From the NCBI GenBank assembly GCA_030833825.1, contig JAURGL010000013.1:1-19655 (forward strand): 19,655 bases of DNA, written 5' to 3'. A program made the translations under genes and the position numbers. Of the stretch, positions 15,299-19,655 are shown piece by piece (positions within the stretch are counted from its first letter, which is position 1; each line of letters starts with the position of its first letter). Below the pieces are notes generated by a model. That model searched no databases and was not told where the DNA came from. It saw only the letters and a program-made list of their open reading frames with translations. The stretch comes from Vulcanococcus sp. SFB_649D_100_25. GTDB lineage: Bacteria; Cyanobacteriota; Cyanobacteriia; PCC-6307; Cyanobiaceae.

Positions 15299-15979
15299 AT
15301 GGTCCGCCCCGCCGCCTGCCTGTTTGATCTCGACGGGCTCCTGCTCGACACCGAGCCGCTGCACGCGGAGGCCTGGCAGCGGGCGTCATCGCACTTTGGC
15401 CGGGAGCTCCAGGCCGATGAACTGATGGCCCTGCGCGGGAGGCGGCGCCTGGACTGCGCCGATCAGGTGCGCCAGTGGATCACCGCATCCGGTCTCCAGG
15501 CTCCGAGCCAAGAGGAGCTCCTGGCGGTGCGCCAACCGATCGCCGAGGCCCTGCTGGTGCAAGCCCAACCGATGCCTGGGGCGAGGGCTCTCGTGGAGGG
15601 CTGCCACCAGCTGGGGGTCCCCATGGCCCTGGCCACCAGCAGCTCCCGTTCAGCGGTCGCCCTCAAGGCAGAACCGCATCCCTGGATTGCCCTGATTGAG
15701 CAGCGCGTCCACGGGGATGACCCGGAACTGAAACGGGGGAAACCGGAGCCCGATGTCTTCGAACTGGCGGCTCAGCGCCTCGGGGTCTCCTGCCAGCACA
15801 GCTGGGCCTTCGAGGATTCCCCGGCGGGGGCCCAAGCGGCCCTCGCCGCCGGCTGCAAGGTCCTCGTGATGCCCCCGCCCAATCTGCCGGCGCCTGAGCG
15901 CACCAACCGATACCCAGCAGGCATCTGGCGATTCCTAGAGGACCTCAGCACCGTCTTGCCACTGCTGGAGCGCTCCTGA
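15299..15979 (+). CDS. HAD-superfamily hydrolase, beta-phosphoglucomutase-like
   Basis: 226 residues with all four HAD motifs. Motif I is LFDLDGLLLDTE with nucleophile Asp10 and acid/base Asp12, motif II ALATSSSRSA with Ser114, motif III KRGKPEPDVFELAA with Lys148, and motif IV FEDSPAGAQAALAAG with Glu172/Asp173. A four-helix cap lies between motifs I and II (about 18-85), as in beta-phosphoglucomutase and phosphoglycolate/sugar-phosphate phosphatases. The substrate cannot be told: sugar phosphate, 2-deoxyglucose-6-phosphate or pyrimidine-phosphate phosphatases all share this form. The start ATG at 15299 is preceded by a purine-rich GGATGGTGAG. It converges with sds, with 11 nt between the stop codons. 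Confidence 0.9.
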   Translation: MVRPAACLFDLDGLLLDTEPLHAEAWQRASSHFGRELQADELMALRGRRRLDCADQVRQWITASGLQAPSQEELLAVRQPIAEALLVQAQPMPGARALVEGCHQLGVPMALATSSSRSAVALKAEPHPWIALIEQRVHGDDPELKRGKPEPDVFELAAQRLGVSCQHSWAFEDSPAGAQAALAAGCKVLVMPPPNLPAPERTNRYPAGIWRFLEDLSTVLPLLERS

Positions 15980-15990
15980 ACGCAACCGGT

Positions 15991-16960
15991 TCAGTACAGA
16001 CGGCTGAGCACGAAGTCAGGTAAGGCCAGCAGAGCGCTGCGGCATTCGGACTGGGGCAGCCAATTCAGGGCATCCCGGGCTTCGTTGGCAAAGCCTTCTG
16101 CAAGGGCCCTGGAGCGTTGGATCGCCTGGCTGCTCCGCACCAGCTCAAGGGCCTGATCGAGGTCCCCGGATTCACTGAATTCCCGTTCGATCAGCCCGGC
16201 CAAGGCAGGGCGCTCCTCGAGGGCATAAAGGGCAGGAGCGGTGAGGTACCCGCTGGCCAGGTCACTGGCGGCTGGCTTGCCGAGCTGCTGATCGCTCCCC
16301 GTGAAATCGAGGATGTCATCCACCACCTGGAAGGCCAGTCCGAGCTGACGTCCAAAGCGATAGAGATCGTCGAGCTGGGGTTCCGGCAGACCACTCAGCA
16401 CACCTGCGGCCCTGGCACTGTTGGCGATCAGTGATGCCGTCTTGCAGTAGCTCTTCTCGAGGTAGGTCTCAAAGCTCTGGCCGGTGTCGTAGCGGTAAAG
16501 CCCCTGCTTCACCTCTCCATCAGCGAGATCCATGATCACGCGAGAGAGGAGCTTCACCACCTCAAGGTTGTCGAGGTTGGCGAGGTGCCAGCTGGCCTGC
16601 GCAAACAGAAAGTCGCCAGCCAGGACGGCAACCCGATGGTTGAAGCGACTGTGAACCGTATCCACACCGCGGCGGGTGGAGGCCTCATCCACCACATCGT
16701 CGTGAACCAGTGACGCGGTGTGGATCATCTCGGTGATCTCTGCCAAGCGCCGATGACGCCCGCTGAGGTCACCATCCGGGGACAGGGCCCTGGACAGAAG
16801 TAGAACGATGCCGGGGCGCAGGCGTTTGCCACCGGCTGAAATGATGCTCGGCGGCAGCCTGGAGGATCGGATGACCAGCACCGATCAGGCTGCGGAGATC
16901 ACTCAGCAGAGCCTCGAGGTCGGTCTCGACGGGCTGAAGCAGCTCTGCGACGGTGGTCAT
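15991..16960 (-). CDS. sds: Solanesyl/polyprenyl diphosphate synthase, reading frame broken near 16834
   Basis: Trans-isoprenyl diphosphate synthase making the long side-chain precursor of plastoquinone, essential for photosynthetic electron transport. Two frames together give a complete protein. MTTVAELLQPVETDLEAL to AAAEHHFS is read from the ATG at 16960. AGGKRLRPGIVLLLSRAL to the end SRLY continues in another frame. Both Asp-rich motifs are intact (LVHDDVVDEAS and QVVDDILDFTG). The coding strand shows TTCAGCCGGTGGC, where TTC-AGC-GCC-GGT-GGC is expected, so two bases (GC from GCGC) appear lost. Restoring them gives 323 residues, the length I recall for picocyanobacterial homologues. As read, only a 296-residue product from a GTG at 16881 with a foreign N-terminus would form, lacking the first helices. 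A sequence error is likelier than true loss. murI ends 51 nt upstream. Confidence 0.9.
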
Positions 16961-16979
16961 GACCCCCTGCGGTGCGCTG

Positions 16980-16985
16980 ATCCTA
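16980..16985 (-). promoter_or_regulatory. TAGGAT element, likely -10 of sds
   Basis: The minus strand reads TTCTAGGATC in the 51-nt gap between murI and sds; the hexamer TAGGAT ends 19 nt before the ATG at 16960. It suggests that sds can be transcribed independently of murI. It belongs with the similar elements before the ABC exporter, msrA and bcp. Confidence 0.4.
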
Positions 16986-17011
16986 GAAGGCACCGGCCTC
17001 CCACCGCTGGC

Positions 17012-17845
17012 CTAAAGGGGCTCCGATTGGAGCTGCAGAAGGGGCCCGGGGCGCCAGATCAGAGCTTCGCTGCAGCACTGGGCCCCCACCAGACGGGCCA
17101 CAGCGCGGTCAAAAGCCTGGGGATCACCACTGGTGAAGAACCGATGCTCAGCCGCTGCCGCTGGTTCAGCCAGCAAATCACCCTGGCGCAGCACATCCGC
17201 CAGATGTTTGGCCACAGCGGGGGCGGGATCCAGCACCGCCATTCCTGGTCCCACCAGACGACGAATCGCTTCGATCACAAAGGGGTAATGGGTGCAGCCG
17301 AGAACGATCGTGTCGGCCCCAGCCGCCAACATCGGCGCCAGAAAGTGCTCGAGCGCCGCGTCGCAATGGGGCCCCTCGAGATCACCCTGCTCCACCAAGT
17401 CCGCCAGACCGATGCACACCTGCTCCACCACCCGCACGGAACTGGCGGTGCGTCCAACGGTGGCGCGATACAGCTGTCCTTGAAACGTGGCCGGTGTGGC
17501 CATCACCCCCACGACCCCGCTACGGGTCAATTGCACCGCGGGTTTGACCGCCGGCTCCAGCCCAAGAATCGGCACGCCGGGAAAGCGGGTCCGCAACGGC
17601 TCCAAGGCCACGGCCGATGCGGTGTTGCAGGCAACCACAATCGCCTTGCAGCCCTGGGAGACCAGGTGCTCACCAATGGCGAGGCAGTACCCCTGGATCT
17701 CATCGGCGGAACGGTTGCCGTAGGGCACATGGGCCTGATCGGCGACGTAGAGCGTGGATTCACCCGGTAGGCAATGCACAACCTGACGCCAGACGCTCAA
17801 CCCACCAACGCCGGAATCAAAGATGCCGATCGGGGCCCCCCTCAT
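17012..17845 (-). CDS. murI: Glutamate racemase
   Basis: Converts L-glutamate to D-glutamate for the peptidoglycan peptide. 277 residues with N-terminal IGIFDSGVGGLSV, LYVADQAHVPYGNRS, the first catalytic loop VVACNTAS (Cys73) and the second GCTHYPF (Cys184 and His186), all as in the cofactor-independent racemase family. The ATG at 17845 overlaps the amidase stop (ATGA), so the two cell-wall genes are translationally coupled. sds follows 51 nt after the stop. Length is normal and no oddities are seen. Confidence 0.97.
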   Translation of the reverse strand: MRGAPIGIFDSGVGGLSVWRQVVHCLPGESTLYVADQAHVPYGNRSADEIQGYCLAIGEHLVSQGCKAIVVACNTASAVALEPLRTRFPGVPILGLEPAVKPAVQLTRSGVVGVMATPATFQGQLYRATVGRTASSVRVVEQVCIGLADLVEQGDLEGPHCDAALEHFLAPMLAAGADTIVLGCTHYPFVIEAIRRLVGPGMAVLDPAPAVAKHLADVLRQGDLLAEPAAAAEHRFFTSGDPQAFDRAVARLVGAQCCSEALIWRPGPLLQLQSEPL

Positions 17846-18942
17846 GGGTATGCCGTCAGGTAGTTGAGGATGCCCACAGCGATAGCCACGGACATTCGCC
17901 GCCGGAAGCTGGGATCGGCAAGACGCGGCGAATCCAACTGGCCTGTCACAAAGCCCATCTCGGCGAGGGCGGCAGGCATCACGGTGCGGCGAATCACAAA
18001 GAAGCGGCCCGAACGGGCGCCTCGATCGGGACTGCCGGGCGACACCGCCAGCATCTGGGCCTGGATGGCCTCGGCGAAGGCTTTCGAGCGACCACCCTGG
18101 AAATAGAAGGTCTCAATGCCATTCACATCAGGGCGAGACAGGCTCAGGGCATTGGCATGAATGCTCAAAAAGAGATCCGCCCCGCTGTTGTTCGCCAAGG
18201 CAACGCGGGGTGGAAGGTCCACATCGACCTCCGAGGTGCGGGTGAGCAGGACCTGCACGCCCTTGGCTTGCAGGAGCTGGGCCACCTGCAGGCTCACATC
18301 CAGCACCACGTCGGTTTCGCGCAGCCCGTTGATGCCGACAGCACCGGGATCCGGGCCACCATGGCCAGGGTCAATCACGACCTTGTAACGGCCAGTGGGG
18401 ACCGTGGGCAGGTCCGCAACGTTGGGTATCGGACCGGCGGGAACCCCCAGCGACGGTGGCGGAATGGCCCGCCAGCTCGGGCTGGAGGGAGCGTCGAGAT
18501 TCCCCTCCCCGATGGTGCTGATGCCCCTAACAGAGGGCCCGAACTCCATGGACCAGCGGTCCACCTGGGTCCCCACCAGACGGATCGATCGGGGATCGAG
18601 GCGGGTCCCCGGGCGGAACTCAATCACCAACCGGGTGGTGTTGTCGGTGGGCCTGCCCACTCGCACTTCGCGGATGGCCCCGCTCCCTCGAATGGAACGG
18701 GTGCGTTGCGGGGCCCCGGGGAGATCCAGCCAGATGCGCGGTCCGATCGCTCCCTGCCCCTCCTCAAAAAACGCCTCAACCCGCGTCGCCGGTGGGGTGC
18801 GCAGTTCCAGAACGCCATCCGAACTGATCCGCCAGGCGGAGAGGGCACTGATGGCCGCTGCAGGGAGCGCCCAGAGCAGGGCGGCCACCGCAGGAAGCAG
18901 CAGCAAGCGCCCGAACAGGCCCCTGGTGGATGACGACCTCAC
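17842..18942 (-). CDS. N-acetylmuramoyl-L-alanine amidase with AMIN domain (amidase_3)
   Basis: Periplasmic zinc amidase that cuts the bond between N-acetylmuramic acid and the stem peptide during cell separation. I place the start at the GTG at 18942, 7 nt after the stop of the nitrilase gene. It yields a classic signal peptide (MRSSSTRGLFGRLLLLPAVA, cleavage near AAAISA). The frame is open to 19086, but that part overlaps the nitrilase gene. Of 366 residues, about 37-140 form an AMIN domain (GVLELRTPP, RIWLDLPGA, TRLVIEFRPGTR), a peptidoglycan-targeting module. A Pro-rich linker follows, and 186-362 is amidase_3 with Zn ligands His194 (DPGHGG), Glu209 and His262 (SIHANA) and catalytic Glu328 (AEMGF). 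Neighbours nitrilase and murI are on the same strand with 7 nt and a 4-nt overlap; the murI link fits cell-wall metabolism. It resembles cyanobacterial AmiC. Confidence 0.93.
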   Translation of the reverse strand: MRSSSTRGLFGRLLLLPAVAALLWALPAAAISALSAWRISSDGVLELRTPPATRVEAFFEEGQGAIGPRIWLDLPGAPQRTRSIRGSGAIREVRVGRPTDNTTRLVIEFRPGTRLDPRSIRLVGTQVDRWSMEFGPSVRGISTIGEGNLDAPSSPSWRAIPPPSLGVPAGPIPNVADLPTVPTGRYKVVIDPGHGGPDPGAVGINGLRETDVVLDVSLQVAQLLQAKGVQVLLTRTSEVDVDLPPRVALANNSGADLFLSIHANALSLSRPDVNGIETFYFQGGRSKAFAEAIQAQMLAVSPGSPDRGARSGRFFVIRRTVMPAALAEMGFVTGQLDSPRLADPSFRRRMSVAIAVGILNYLTAYP

Positions 18943-18949
18943 AGCTGAC

Positions 18950-19655
18950 TCAGAACAGTGCTGGTCGGCGATGCTTGAGGCTCGGCATCTGCGCCTGAAT
19001 GCGCTGGCGATGCCCCACATCAACAGGGGCCACAGCCTGACCGGTGGAGGTGCCTGCGTCGGAGAGCACGGTCCCCCAGGGATCAATCACCAGGGCATGG
19101 CCATGGGTCTGTCGGCGCCCCCCATGGCTGCCGGTCTGCGCTGGGGCCAGCACATAGGCCGTGTTTTCAATCGCGCGGGCCTGGAGCAGGACCTGCCAGT
19201 GGTCCTTCCCGGTGAAGGCGGTGAAGGCAGCCGGGATGAAGAGAAGATCCGCTCCGGCTCCGGCCAGATAGCGGTAGAGCTCCGGGAAGCGAACGTCGTA
19301 ACAGATGGAGAGACCGACGCGGCAAAGGCCCGGCACATCAACCACCGGCGGCAAGGACTGCCCGGGCTGAACCGTGGCCGACTCCCGGTAGGTGTTGCCG
19401 TCGGGGAGATCGACATCGAAGAGGTGAATCTTGTCGTAGCGGGCGAGGATCTGACCGTCCTTGCCGACAAGCTCAGCGCGGTTGCTGGTGAGGCCAGGGC
19501 CAGCCGGTACGGGGTAGCCACCGCCCAGCAAGGTCACCTGGTAGCGGCGAGCCATGGTGACGAGGAAACGCTGGCTCTGCTCAGCGATGGTTGCGGCCAG
19601 CTCCAGGCGCTGGGCGTCGTCGCCCATGAAGGCGAAGTTTTCGGGCAGGCCCACC
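18950..19655 (-). CDS. Nitrilase-family carbon-nitrogen hydrolase, N-terminus cut by window edge
   Basis: At least 234 residues are present; family members are about 270-280, so some 35-40 N-terminal residues lie beyond the edge. The reading frame runs through the last base (V/MGLPENFAF follows an expected AELVGLPEN), so the apparent GTG start at 19654 is internal. The Glu-Lys-Cys triad is visible: Glu in LPENFAF, Lys75 in RYDKIHLFDVD and Cys118 in ICYDVRFPELYR. The DKIHLFDVD block and LLQARAIENTAYVLAPAQTG are typical of the Nit1/Nit2 branch, so deaminated-glutathione amidase or omega-amidase activity is a reasonable guess. No signal peptide is seen, as expected for a cytoplasmic enzyme. It is upstream of and probably co-transcribed with the amidase and murI, though a functional link is not evident. 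Confidence 0.93.
   Translation of the reverse strand, partial: VGLPENFAFMGDDAQRLELAATIAEQSQRFLVTMARRYQVTLLGGGYPVPAGPGLTSNRAELVGKDGQILARYDKIHLFDVDLPDGNTYRESATVQPGQSLPPVVDVPGLCRVGLSICYDVRFPELYRYLAGAGADLLFIPAAFTAFTGKDHWQVLLQARAIENTAYVLAPAQTGSHGGRRQTHGHALVIDPWGTVLSDAGTSTGQAVAPVDVGHRQRIQAQMPSLKHRRPALF

Noticed and set aside
15984..15991. Palindrome AACCGGTT between the HAD and sds stop codons
   Set aside because: Eight bases with no loop or T-run; too short for a terminator, and no protein-binding role can be argued.
17617..18933. 438-codon plus-strand open frame across murI and the amidase
   Set aside because: Antisense to two genes with complete catalytic motifs; Arg/Pro/His-rich shadow product without domains.
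18943..19086. Longer amidase frame starting at 19086
   Set aside because: It overlaps the conserved C-terminal part of the nitrilase gene, whereas the GTG at 18942 gives a proper signal peptide and normal spacing.

Overview
The window looks like chromosomal DNA of a high-GC picocyanobacterium of the Synechococcus/Cyanobium group. The basis is gene content recalled from those genomes: cyanobacteria-specific families (DUF1816, DUF3288, DUF1350-type hydrolase), a 323-residue-type solanesyl diphosphate synthase for plastoquinone, the neighbour order trpD-carA-STAS-mini-III-rlmB-DUF1816-gatA, and compact spacing with many 1-60 nt gaps. This is recognition from the sequence alone; no search was run. 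There are no insertion sequences, CRISPR arrays, phage genes or toxin/defence cassettes.

Layout. (1) 1-6659, all on the minus strand, read from high to low coordinates: DUF3288 protein, trpD, carA, STAS-domain protein, mini-ribonuclease III (mrnC), rlmB, DUF1816 protein, and gatA, which runs off the left edge. It mixes tryptophan and pyrimidine/arginine supply with 23S rRNA maturation and Gln-tRNA formation. (2) 6755-10599, plus strand: an MdlA-like ABC exporter, a small two-helix membrane protein, msrA, and a tight run of three small cell-envelope-type genes. It ends with tRNA-Pro(GGG) and a strong terminator at about 10742. (3) 10782-11974, minus: a small basic protein and a DEDDh exonuclease. 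(4) 12052-13223, plus: peroxiredoxin Q/Bcp coupled by an ATGA overlap to a DUF1350 hydrolase. It converges with acs (acetyl-CoA synthetase, minus, to 15195). (5) 15299-15979, plus: a HAD phosphatase. It converges with sds, murI, an AMIN/amidase_3 cell-wall amidase and a nitrilase-family amidase (minus, 15991-19655).

No gene-free stretch exceeds 300 bases. The largest gaps (about 80-112 nt) hold probable promoters, several carrying a recurring CCTAGG/TAGGNT element 18-22 nt before the start codon.

I did not find a convincing new biological system: this is a housekeeping region. The strongest anomalies are two. The first ~240 bases of gatA differ sharply in CpG density and encoded protein from the rest, which suggests an assembly chimera or gene conversion. 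The reading frame of sds is broken near 16834, best explained by loss of two bases in a GCGC run. Together they suggest draft or metagenomic data. Secondary points are an RlmB with long disordered arms, a possible membrane-anchored Rho-N/SAP-like protein, and an MliC-like secreted protein.
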